Virus record (IMG/VR): IMGVR_UViG_3300047546_001282
Span: 1 to 36,548 of that record
Direction: 5' to 3' (one strand)
Origin: a virus
DNA: 36,548 bases
Shown: positions 1 through 8,610 of the stretch, one piece after another
Numbering within the stretch: the first letter of the stretch is position 1
Layout of the letters: each line of letters opens with the position of its first letter
Notes under the pieces: generated by a model
What the model was told of the DNA's origin: nothing
What the model saw: only the letters and a program-made list of their open reading frames with translations
The model's database searches: none
Translations under genes and position numbers: made by a program

Positions 1-3000
1 CCAGAAGACATAGAAGCAGCAAAAGCCCGCGAAGCTAGAATACTTCGAAGAGATGAAGCAATTAGACAAGAAGAAGCCAGACAAATGAAAATTAAGCAAG
101 CGGAAGCTGCAGAGGCATTGAAAGCTGATCGAGAAAATTATATAAAAGCAAGAAAAGCAGAAAAAGCAGAAAAAGAAAGAAAAGCTCAAGAAGCTAAGAT
201 GGTCAAATCTACTCCAGTACCTACTCCAGTACCTACTCCAGTACCTACTCCAGTACCTACTCCAGTACCACCTAGTGTAGCATTAACAAGAATGGAAGAA
301 AGAAGAAGTAGGTCATACGAGGAAAGACAGCAAGCTCAAGAAGCAGAGTTACTTGCAGCAAGAAAAGCAGAAGAAGATGAAAAAGCGATGCTTTTTGATA
401 TATTGGCTAATGAGTCTACGCCGGGATACACGCGTCCTACTCTAAATGATAGACAAGAACAACGATTATATATGCTACGAAGGCGAAATAATTCCCCAAA
501 AATTACTCTAGTTCCGCATGAAAGTCAGGAGGCTGCAAGAGACAAATCACATTATGAACGTCGTCAATGGGGGAGAATTTATCCCGATCCAAATAGACCT
601 GAAAAATACGTGCCAGTAGAAAATACTAGTAACACACGATTACTGACAGGCGTAGTGCCAACCCGACTCATGAACAAAGAGGATCTAACTGCGTATAAAA
701 AATTTTTAGCGGGTGAAAAAATAAGCGACGATCCGGATACTGAATCATCTTTGGCTGCCTATCGAAGCAGACTTTTTGAAAGAATTGATATGGGTGAGTA
801 TACTGAAGCGACGATACACCATGGTCCAGAGGTAAAAGAGCATGTAGAATACTTTGCGGAATTTGTAAAGAATCGTCTACAAGGTGCCACATCTACTTCC
901 ACACAATCCAGTGAAACAAGGGATGTTGATAAAGCTAGGAAAGCGGAAGAAACTAAAAAAATTAAGCAAACTCAGAAAGCTGAAAAAGCTAAAAAAGCAG
1001 GAGAAGCGAGAAAAGCAAAAAAAGCAGAGCAAACCAGACTTGCTGAAGAAGCTAGACTTGCTGAGCAAGCTAGACTCGAGGAACAAGCTAGAGTAGCAGA
1101 ACAAGCTAGACTCGAGGAACAAGCTAGACTTGCTGAGCAAGCTAGACTCGAGGAACAAGCTAGAGTAGCAGAACAAGCCAGACTTGCTGAGCAAGCTAGA
1201 CTCGAGGAACAAGCTAGACTTGCTGAGGAAGCTAGACTTGTTGAAGAAGCAAGGAAAGCAGATCCTACTCGACAAGCAGAAATGCAAAAAGCAAGAGAAC
1301 GTCGTTCTGCAAGAGAAAAAAAGGCAAGTCAACCTCAAAGAGCTGAGCGTAGAAAAGCAAGAAGACAGCTCACTCGAAAAACACAAAAAGAAGCTCGTGC
1401 ATCAAAAAAAGCGCTAGCGGATAGAATTGCTGATGAACAAGATGAATTAACAAAGCAAGAATATAAAACAAGTGGCTTAGAAGCGTATTACGCTCTGATA
1501 GAGGATGAAGCAGTTCGAGCAGAAGAAAGACAAGCAATAGAAGATTTATACATAGCTGACGAGAAAATGGCTGTTAACTTGGCTGATTCCAGCAAACCTT
1601 TACCTAAACCTAAAAAACAATCAACTAAGTCTAAGAAAATTGTTCGTCCAGCAACAACTCCAGCAACAACTCCAGCAACAACTCCAGCAACAACTCCAGC
1701 AACAACTCCAGCAACAACTCCAGCAACAACTCCAGCAACAACTCCAGCAACAACTTCGGCCGTTGTTCCTACATCAGTTCCAATGGCAACCGCAACTACA
1801 CCACCGCCTACTACTGGAGGTATTACCGCACCCGGTTCGACTATAAATGCACCCAATGCTACAGTCACGGTGACTGGTGGTACAGTCACGGTGACTGGTG
1901 GTACAGTTCACGTTACTGGTGGACCTCCGTCTTCTGGTATTACTGTTTCTGGTGTCGTCGGTAGTGGTGGAGGTACTGGTAGTAGTGGTGGGGGCACTGG
2001 AGGTAGCGGTGGAAGACGTAAAGCAAATAGAGACATAACTGAAATGATATTTTCACAAATGGATCTGTTAAATGATGAAACTAAAGTAGCAATGCGTCTT
2101 GCACCTGATGCTGCTGCACGGAGTTCAATAGAAACAAGAAATAAAGCACGTTACATTTCCTTACAGAAAAAAGCGCTAGAAACTCAATTATTGTACGGTT
2201 CTCCAGATTACTCAAACCCACGCGTTTCAACTTTATTAGCTAACTTAACCACTAGTCCCGATCCTGCAAGAAATTTAGCGTTGATGACGGAAAACGTTCT
2301 ACAAGATCAAAAAAATAGCGTGCTTGCTCGCGATCGAATTATGACAGATCCTACACTAACCGACAAGCAAAGAAGAAGTGAGTTAGCAAAATTAAGCGAA
2401 AGTGACCGACAACTTGACGCTTTTGCAAACGTTTTAAAACGAGTTACTGAAGATCTTAATAGATTTCAACAAGCAATAAAACCGACTGGATTGACTACCG
2501 GAGGCGCAGCTGGTACTGGTCCAACAGTACGAACGCGCACCGGCCGCCTTGTAACTGAAGCCGAAATGCTAGCACAGTCTGATTTAGAAAGTAGAAGAAA
2601 TTTATATGCGTCTTTTCAAGGAGTTTTACCTCAGCAGAGTTCGCGATATGAGTCTCAACTAGATTTAACAAGAGCTACGCGTAATTTTGCAAACACAATG
2701 CTTAATCAACTTAGTCCGGTAAACTTAACCGGTGTTGATTTTATGGGGGACACTGTTAAAGAAGCAAATGCAAATCAGGCACTTGCAGATTTGCAGTCTG
2801 CTATGGCAAGTGTTCAGCCAAACACTTTAGAGTCGCGTCCCATTGAGGAACTGGCAGTTGACCTTTCGCGAGTAATTCAGGCCGCTATAAGACTTGGTGA
2901 AGTTATTGACGGTGCAAATAATACAGATCTTACACGCGCAGACATTTTAAATTTAGTTACCGCTACTGGATTTGCTGAAACACAGCAAAAACGTTCTGGG

Positions 3001-6000
3001 GAAGAGATTGACAAACAATCGGCCAAAAATGCTCGCGATCTTGAAGAAAACTTACAAGCAGTCGTTAGTCAACCCGGTTTATTACGGCGTTTAACTGGCG
3101 GTGTACAACGTGAGGCCGCAGGCTACGTTCGTGATTATCTTACTGGTGTATTCGGTCAATCTCCTGAAGCAACAAGAGCGATAAATGCAATGTTTAGAGG
3201 CGATCAGGTTGTAGCATACGATAATCGAGGGCGTGCACGCAATTTAGTGGGCGCTAATCGACAGCAATTAGTAAATTTACAGCAAAGAGTGAAAACTGAA
3301 AGCGGATTAGATATATCACTTGATGACATTGAACGCTTACAACGCTCAATGGCCAGAGTACAGCAAGCTCGTAATCAATCACCGTTTAATGACACATTTT
3401 TTTACGCAATGTCTCGTGTTAGAGATCTTCAAACTCTTGGGCAGACAGTCATGGGCGTGTTAAATTTACCGCAAACTATTGCCTCAACTATAGGTCAGAT
3501 AGGCGACCCACAACTTCGCACAGAACGTATTATGACTACGGCTCGTGCTCTTTCTTTAAGTCCGGAAACGTATACTAAAGCACTTGCGGCTGCCACACGA
3601 CAGCAGTCTATGTTTGGTGGAACGCTCGCTCGTAATCTTGAGGACATGACCTCATTTATTCCTATATCGAATACGTATGGAGTAGATGTTGGTAAGTCTG
3701 TGCAGGTTGCGCGTAAGCTCGCCGCATTCGATCCTGCTCAAGGTATGCAAGGTGCTAGTATTGCGCTTAAAGAATTTTTGTCTGGTAATGTGTCATCGCT
3801 CAGTAGAAGATTTGAAATTAATCGTAGTGAGCTTTCAAAGATTAACACCGGTGACGCTAACGAGATGTTAGATTCACTTGACGCACTTTTGGCTAAGATG
3901 GGCGTTACTGATAAATTAATTGATGACCAAGCAAATTCATTAGCAACTAAATATGACCGCATGACCGGTCGATTGGAAACATTGCAAGTACAATTTAGTG
4001 CGTTTGCAGTAGGCGCAATGACTCCAATACTCGAACCAATTCTTGGAGATAGATCGTTTCTTGCTCGTCAATCTTTTGACCAAAATTTACAAAAAGTTGT
4101 AAATGAACGATTAAAATCATATGGCGACGCAGTGCTGTCAAATCCAGATACAGGTCTGAGAACTTTAAATGTATTTTCATCTAATTTTCTTGATCAGCTG
4201 GACCCGATGTTAGCAGAGGCAAACGACGCTACTTCTACAGCAGCTTTAGATCTTACTTCAACAACCGGTGCCGTTTCTAATATTGAACTGTACCGTCGAT
4301 TGGGTAATATGAAAGCAGACGAACGCCGTCGTATTCAACAAAGCGCTCAAGTTAGTGTGCTTATGGGGATGAACCAAGATCAGGCTATCTTAAAAGCGAT
4401 GCGCGATGTCGGCGGAGATTTCTTTACGGGTGAGGAGTTTCAAGCGCAAAGACAACCGTTAGGATTCTACGGCAAAGCTTTTAATGCGACTATGCGTGAA
4501 GACATGATTAAAACGTCAGAGCAACAAATGAAATTCAATCAAACTGGGCAAAGAGTTAAAATTCTCAAGCAATTTGATGCTGATACTTATCAAGTTGAAA
4601 TGCCAGATGGACGTTCGGAAGTTGTGCGTCTTGCCGGTGTGGACGCACCGGAGAAAAATACTAAAGAAGGTCAGCAAGCAACTGCGTTTACTCGTGGTAT
4701 GTTCCGCGGCGATCCCGGAAAAGAAGGAAGATACGCGACCCTGTATAGTACCGGTGCGTATGATCCAAATCAACGTCTTATAGGTAGTTTAAGTTATGGT
4801 GGTAGAGACATAGCAACAGCACTTATTGCAACAGGTAATGCTGCGGTGTACAATTATGAAAACAACATGAATCCAGCTTTACTTGCTCCTCTATCAGCAT
4901 TAGAAAGAAACGCCGCAAACACAGGAATAGGTGCAATAAATGCTAATGCAGCTCGATTAGGTTTGGGAGCTAACGCAGAAATTTCAGATGCAGTACGCCG
5001 CAGATATTTTATGAATACGTATCTTGGCACTGCCGGGTTGACTGGTATCGGTGTTGGTGCTGGTGTCGGAGGAATTGCTGGTCTTATAAACACATTTGGT
5101 ACTTTAGGTGCAGCAGCTGGTTCTGCAACGCAGCTAGTATTGCCCGGTTTCGGGGCTGCCGCAACAACTACCGCTGCGGGCACAGTAGGTGGTGCAGTAG
5201 CGTTACCGGCGATTATCGCTGCAGCACTAGCAGGTGCGGGTTATCTAGCATACGCTGGTGTTACAGATAGTAGAGATACTAGTTCTGCAAAATATCGCGA
5301 ACTTTATCGATTACAAAGTGAGGAAAATCAGCGAATTAATGCAGAACAGATAGGTAACAAAATGTACCCGCAAGCAGTGCTTGACGATCAACAACAATTA
5401 GAGGCTGCAGCTGCTGTTCGGCAGACTGCTGCTGGATCGTATGCAGGTTATGCTCAAGGTGCTATTTTAAGCATGGACACTGATACACAAACTGCTAGAG
5501 ATGAGTTTATAGTTCAATATTTAGACACTGGTAGAGAACTTACAAAATATTACAATGGATTATCTCAAGATCAAAAAAGAGTGTATTCACTTATTGTAGA
5601 AGATCCTGCAACAAAGGAACGAAAAAGTGTTTTTCAAGTAATGCAGATGTATCAAGCGTTGGTTATGCGTGATGTAACCGGTACTGACGAAACTGCGAGA
5701 AAGTTGCTTGACGACAATAGATCAAGTTATGATCAGTTTGCTGCTAAAGTATACAATACTACACAGGCGGCTAGCTTGCTGCAAACAGCACAAGAGTATG
5801 GTATTGTTTCTGATTTTACCGCTTATTTCAATAATATACCGCGTGGGCGAGTAAGTCAGGTTATCAGTGATCAACAGTTTATTGATTTAGATGTAGGCCA
5901 GCAGCAAAGAATTACGCAAGAATTAAACGATCAAATAAATCAAGCAAGCTGGAAACGATTTGCAAAAGAATACACAGACCAAGCAATGGAAAAGCAATTT

Positions 6001-8130
6001 CAAATTTCTCAGCAGCGCTTTACACAGTATGTTGATTTAAATGCACTTAATTCTCTTGCCGGTATGAATTCTATGCGTGCTATGGTAAATCCGATGGTAG
6101 GCGGTGCTGGATTTGGACGTGCTAATGAAGACTTAACGACTGCGTCTCTTCGCGCTATGAACAGAACCATATTTGTAGAGGGTGTCAAGTACGATCGAAA
6201 AGGTACTGAAGAACTACAAACTGCTCAAGCCGAGGCAGTTCAGACGTTAGAAGCGCAAATAACAGCGTACAAAGAGCAAGCTGACTTGACGCGTCCGTTT
6301 AATTTAGCATTAAAAGGTACATACAGTAGTTTCATAGAAACACTTCGTCTGGCAGGGTCACGATACAACGACGTTGTAACTTACCTTACTCAAGGAAATC
6401 CTCGTGGTTTCTTAGACATAAGCCAGCAAATGAGTGGTTTTAACTTGCAGACTATAATGCAAAATCGCATTACCACACAGAACCAAGGTGTTATGGGAAT
6501 AACCGGACCTACTACTATGGGTACTGGGCCGATCCCTGTGGGTAGGTCGTTTAACTTCGGGTATACTACAGGTCCTCAAGGCACTATTAACTATGCAAAA
6601 GATTTTATGAAAGCGCCAGAGTTACCTCTTTTCAACCCAGCAACGATAGCTTCGGTTATAATGCAGGGTGTTCAAGCAAACACTGAGATTGTACAGCGCA
6701 ATGTTCAATTTGGGCGTCAGCTTCGTGATGCTGACATAAATAATCGTAGAAATATTGAAGATATAAATCGAAATGGTATGCGAACACTTGAAGATATTCA
6801 TCGCAATTACACGCGAAATATGATACAATTATCGCAGCAGTCTGAGTTACAAAAACGTGCGGGTACCGCATCGTTTTATACAAATGCGACTGCGGCCAAT
6901 ATTCCGCAATCTGAGAAAGACAGAATTACTGCACTACGTGAACAGGGTCAACAAAAAGCTTCTCATATTGAACAGGCTGACGTAGCTAGCTATCTTAAAA
7001 CACCGGAAGGTATGCAGGATACAGAGTTACAAGCAGCGTATGCTGAGTACGAAGCAGTTCCTTGGACTGATTACAAAGCAAAAGAAGCTGCATGGCAAAA
7101 AGTCAAGGGGATGATTGATTCACGTCAAGCTGCTGCAGAAGCACGAATGAATAATGCGACTGACCCGAAAGAAAGATCTGCAGCACAAATGCAACTTGGT
7201 TATCTATCTGAAAATTATGATCGTGGGGCACAATATCGAAAATACGTAGATGACGTGGCTAATCAAGAGCTTGATTTTGCAGGTAAACGTCAACAACTTA
7301 CACGTAATCGCGGAGATCTTGAAAGAGAGCGAACAAGATTACAGCAACAACTTCCGAGTTTACAAAAAAGATTAGCAGAGGCCAGAACTCCGGAGGAAAT
7401 ACAAGCTGCAAACGATGCACTGGAAGATAACAGAGTCTCTCTCGAAAAGAACAGTCAAGCTTTAGAACAAAACGCACGCGAGATGGACTCTGTGACAATC
7501 ACTGCGCCACTGTGGGCTGACAATTGGCGAGAAGCCGGAAAGCAAATTCTTGAAAGTTCGCAAAGTACTATATCAGGTTTGCGTAAGGATCTCGAAGATT
7601 TTAATATTACCTATGCACGAAATCTAGAAGATGCTTACCGCGGATTTAAAAAAGCAAAAGAAGATATGGTGCGGCAGTTCACAGAGGCTGCTACAGAAAT
7701 TTCTCAAGCAGTTCCGGCCGAGTTTGCTAAAGCACTTACTGCAATTACTGCATATCAAAGATTATCGTTAAAAGCAGAGGCATACTACAATAAGGGAGAT
7801 CTCGATGCCGCTCAATCAATACAGAAATTGGCAAATGTACAGTTAGCAAGTGCACTTTATCCCAAAGGGAGTAAAGAGTATCAAGAAATGATTGGTAATC
7901 TAGACTCTTCGATTACTAGTATGACCGCACAGGGGTATAAAGATAAAGAGTTAACTCTAGGCCCGTCTTCTCTTGGTGCATACGGTGAAGTAGGTGCTGA
8001 CGGTAAAAATTACCTGCGTGTGATAGTGAGAAATGCTAGTTCTATTGCACCTACAGGTACTACAAACACAATAACCACACAAGATGGAAACGATTCTTTT
8101 AGCAATCCGCAACCCGGTGTTGACGGATAG
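1..8130 (+). CDS. Tail tape measure protein with internal SNase-like nuclease domain (5' partial)
   Basis: The frame is open from base 1, so the true start lies upstream; residue numbers here count from the ATG at 85 (2681 residues). It probably sets tail length and travels inside the tail tube. The N-terminal third is low complexity: Lys/Glu/Ala/Arg coiled coil, PTPV repeats, (L/V)xEQAR repeats, nine PATT units and a Gly-rich hinge. The middle and C-terminus are long helical Gln/Ala-rich stretches, with a Gly/Ala hydrophobic segment at about 1646-1726 that may insert into membrane, as in many tape measures. Residues about 1488-1590 look like a staphylococcal nuclease fold: DADT (D1498, D1500, T1501), VRLAGVDAPE (R1515, D1520, E1523) and a downstream QR (R1564), matching SNase D21, R35, D40, E43 and R87. 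Size, composition and the tail genes that follow support tape measure; nuclease activity is inferred. Confidence 0.85.
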   Translation, partial: PEDIEAAKAREARILRRDEAIRQEEARQMKIKQAEAAEALKADRENYIKARKAEKAEKERKAQEAKMVKSTPVPTPVPTPVPTPVPTPVPPSVALTRMEERRSRSYEERQQAQEAELLAARKAEEDEKAMLFDILANESTPGYTRPTLNDRQEQRLYMLRRRNNSPKITLVPHESQEAARDKSHYERRQWGRIYPDPNRPEKYVPVENTSNTRLLTGVVPTRLMNKEDLTAYKKFLAGEKISDDPDTESSLAAYRSRLFERIDMGEYTEATIHHGPEVKEHVEYFAEFVKNRLQGATSTSTQSSETRDVDKARKAEETKKIKQTQKAEKAKKAGEARKAKKAEQTRLAEEARLAEQARLEEQARVAEQARLEEQARLAEQARLEEQARVAEQARLAEQARLEEQARLAEEARLVEEARKADPTRQAEMQKARERRSAREKKASQPQRAERRKARRQLTRKTQKEARASKKALADRIADEQDELTKQEYKTSGLEAYYALIEDEAVRAEERQAIEDLYIADEKMAVNLADSSKPLPKPKKQSTKSKKIVRPATTPATTPATTPATTPATTPATTPATTPATTPATTSAVVPTSVPMATATTPPPTTGGITAPGSTINAPNATVTVTGGTVTVTGGTVHVTGGPPSSGITVSGVVGSGGGTGSSGGGTGGSGGRRKANRDITEMIFSQMDLLNDETKVAMRLAPDAAARSSIETRNKARYISLQKKALETQLLYGSPDYSNPRVSTLLANLTTSPDPARNLALMTENVLQDQKNSVLARDRIMTDPTLTDKQRRSELAKLSESDRQLDAFANVLKRVTEDLNRFQQAIKPTGLTTGGAAGTGPTVRTRTGRLVTEAEMLAQSDLESRRNLYASFQGVLPQQSSRYESQLDLTRATRNFANTMLNQLSPVNLTGVDFMGDTVKEANANQALADLQSAMASVQPNTLESRPIEELAVDLSRVIQAAIRLGEVIDGANNTDLTRADILNLVTATGFAETQQKRSGEEIDKQSAKNARDLEENLQAVVSQPGLLRRLTGGVQREAAGYVRDYLTGVFGQSPEATRAINAMFRGDQVVAYDNRGRARNLVGANRQQLVNLQQRVKTESGLDISLDDIERLQRSMARVQQARNQSPFNDTFFYAMSRVRDLQTLGQTVMGVLNLPQTIASTIGQIGDPQLRTERIMTTARALSLSPETYTKALAAATRQQSMFGGTLARNLEDMTSFIPISNTYGVDVGKSVQVARKLAAFDPAQGMQGASIALKEFLSGNVSSLSRRFEINRSELSKINTGDANEMLDSLDALLAKMGVTDKLIDDQANSLATKYDRMTGRLETLQVQFSAFAVGAMTPILEPILGDRSFLARQSFDQNLQKVVNERLKSYGDAVLSNPDTGLRTLNVFSSNFLDQLDPMLAEANDATSTAALDLTSTTGAVSNIELYRRLGNMKADERRRIQQSAQVSVLMGMNQDQAILKAMRDVGGDFFTGEEFQAQRQPLGFYGKAFNATMREDMIKTSEQQMKFNQTGQRVKILKQFDADTYQVEMPDGRSEVVRLAGVDAPEKNTKEGQQATAFTRGMFRGDPGKEGRYATLYSTGAYDPNQRLIGSLSYGGRDIATALIATGNAAVYNYENNMNPALLAPLSALERNAANTGIGAINANAARLGLGANAEISDAVRRRYFMNTYLGTAGLTGIGVGAGVGGIAGLINTFGTLGAAAGSATQLVLPGFGAAATTTAAGTVGGAVALPAIIAAALAGAGYLAYAGVTDSRDTSSAKYRELYRLQSEENQRINAEQIGNKMYPQAVLDDQQQLEAAAAVRQTAAGSYAGYAQGAILSMDTDTQTARDEFIVQYLDTGRELTKYYNGLSQDQKRVYSLIVEDPATKERKSVFQVMQMYQALVMRDVTGTDETARKLLDDNRSSYDQFAAKVYNTTQAASLLQTAQEYGIVSDFTAYFNNIPRGRVSQVISDQQFIDLDVGQQQRITQELNDQINQASWKRFAKEYTDQAMEKQFQISQQRFTQYVDLNALNSLAGMNSMRAMVNPMVGGAGFGRANEDLTTASLRAMNRTIFVEGVKYDRKGTEELQTAQAEAVQTLEAQITAYKEQADLTRPFNLALKGTYSSFIETLRLAGSRYNDVVTYLTQGNPRGFLDISQQMSGFNLQTIMQNRITTQNQGVMGITGPTTMGTGPIPVGRSFNFGYTTGPQGTINYAKDFMKAPELPLFNPATIASVIMQGVQANTEIVQRNVQFGRQLRDADINNRRNIEDINRNGMRTLEDIHRNYTRNMIQLSQQSELQKRAGTASFYTNATAANIPQSEKDRITALREQGQQKASHIEQADVASYLKTPEGMQDTELQAAYAEYEAVPWTDYKAKEAAWQKVKGMIDSRQAAAEARMNNATDPKERSAAQMQLGYLSENYDRGAQYRKYVDDVANQELDFAGKRQQLTRNRGDLERERTRLQQQLPSLQKRLAEARTPEEIQAANDALEDNRVSLEKNSQALEQNAREMDSVTITAPLWADNWREAGKQILESSQSTISGLRKDLEDFNITYARNLEDAYRGFKKAKEDMVRQFTEAATEISQAVPAEFAKALTAITAYQRLSLKAEAYYNKGDLDAAQSIQKLANVQLASALYPKGSKEYQEMIGNLDSSITSMTAQGYKDKELTLGPSSLGAYGEVGADGKNYLRVIVRNASSIAPTGTTNTITTQDGNDSFSNPQPGVDG
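211..270 (+). repeat. 12-bp minisatellite encoding PTPV repeats
   Basis: Five tandem 12-base units of the type actccagtacct, the last ending in a, encode PTPVPTPV in the tape measure N-terminus. The copies are almost identical at the DNA level, so recent expansion or slippage is likely. It probably forms a stiff proline-rich linker. Confidence 0.95.
1036..1254 (+). repeat. 18/36-bp repeats encoding (L/V)xEQAR coiled coil
   Basis: Repeated units such as gctagactcgaggaacaa encode RLEEQA/RLAEQA/RVAEQA hexapeptides in the tape measure. Pairs of units recur as near-exact 36-base blocks. The product would be a highly charged helix. Open frames on the minus strand here are by-products of the repeat. 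Confidence 0.9.
1648..1755 (+). repeat. Nine perfect 12-bp repeats encoding PATT
   Basis: Nine consecutive copies of ccagcaacaact encode a (PATT)9 linker in the tape measure. The lack of synonymous drift suggests recent slippage or selection for a flexible Pro/Thr spacer. Confidence 0.95.
1861..1923 (+). repeat. Three 21-bp repeats encoding TVTVTGG
   Basis: Two identical 21-base units beginning acagtcacggtgactggtgg are followed by a diverged third. They encode TVTVTGG, TVTVTGG, TVHVTGG and lead into a Gly/Ser-rich hinge of the tape measure. Confidence 0.9.
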
Positions 8131-8149
8131 ATTACACAATAGTAATGAA

Positions 8150-8183
8150 TATAGAGAGGGAGCATAAATGTTCCCTCTCTATA
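8150..8183 (+). other. Strong intergenic hairpin without U-tract
   Basis: A stem of 12 perfect pairs (tatagagaggga with tccctctctata), extended by G-U, C-G and A-T pairs to about 15 pairs, closes on the loop taaa. It sits between the tape measure stop and the ribosome binding site (aaaggagag) of the next gene. There is no T-run, so it is not a canonical intrinsic terminator. It could be an RNase processing site, an mRNA stabiliser or a partial attenuator that lowers downstream expression. Confidence 0.75.
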
Positions 8184-8193
8184 AAGGAGAGAT

Positions 8194-8610
8194 ATGACGT
8201 ATGAGTTAAGTCCGATATATTTTAGTGGGTACCAAGGCACAACTGTGTTCTATATGGATGCAAAAGCAAGCTCGTTTCAAAAAACCACAGTTACTTTTGG
8301 AGATAAACTAGAAGCGGTGGACGGGTCAGTACACTACATGCACCGTTCATTTAAGGACCAGTGGACGTTTACATGGAACTTGATTCGTTATTCTGCACCA
8401 GAAGGATACCCTCTCGCAACTGTAGAAAAACTAAAAACGTTTTATCGCTCAGTTGCATTGTCTGGGACAAGTATTAACCTTGTCATTCAAGGTCAAACGT
8501 ACAATGTTATTCCTGATCCAAACTCATGGTCGGAGCAACTATCGGCTAATGAGGTGACCCTAACAAACATTCCGTACTACACAGTCAGTTTTAAAGTGGT
8601 GCAGACATGA
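8194..8610 (+). CDS. Minor tail / distal tail-like protein
   Basis: This 138-residue protein starts after a good Shine-Dalgarno (aaaggagag) and overlaps the next gene by four bases (ATGA). It is rich in beta-strand residues and aromatics, has no membrane segment or signal peptide, and lacks a motif I can name with certainty. In tailed phages the gene just after the tape measure usually encodes a distal tail, baseplate or tail-tip component, and the size and predicted beta character fit a small tail-tip adaptor such as a Dit N-terminal domain or gpM-like protein. The assignment rests mainly on position; the exact family is unknown. Confidence 0.55.
   Translation: MTYELSPIYFSGYQGTTVFYMDAKASSFQKTTVTFGDKLEAVDGSVHYMHRSFKDQWTFTWNLIRYSAPEGYPLATVEKLKTFYRSVALSGTSINLVIQGQTYNVIPDPNSWSEQLSANEVTLTNIPYYTVSFKVVQT

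Noticed and set aside
211-1755. CRISPR array suspicion from the 12-bp repeats
   Set aside because: Tandem units without unique spacers in a continuous reading frame; not a CRISPR.
877-1889. Long minus-strand open frames opposite the tape measure repeats
   Set aside because: They arise from periodic repeats, giving repetitive Leu/Ser/Phe or Val/Ala/Gly frames, with no ribosome site.
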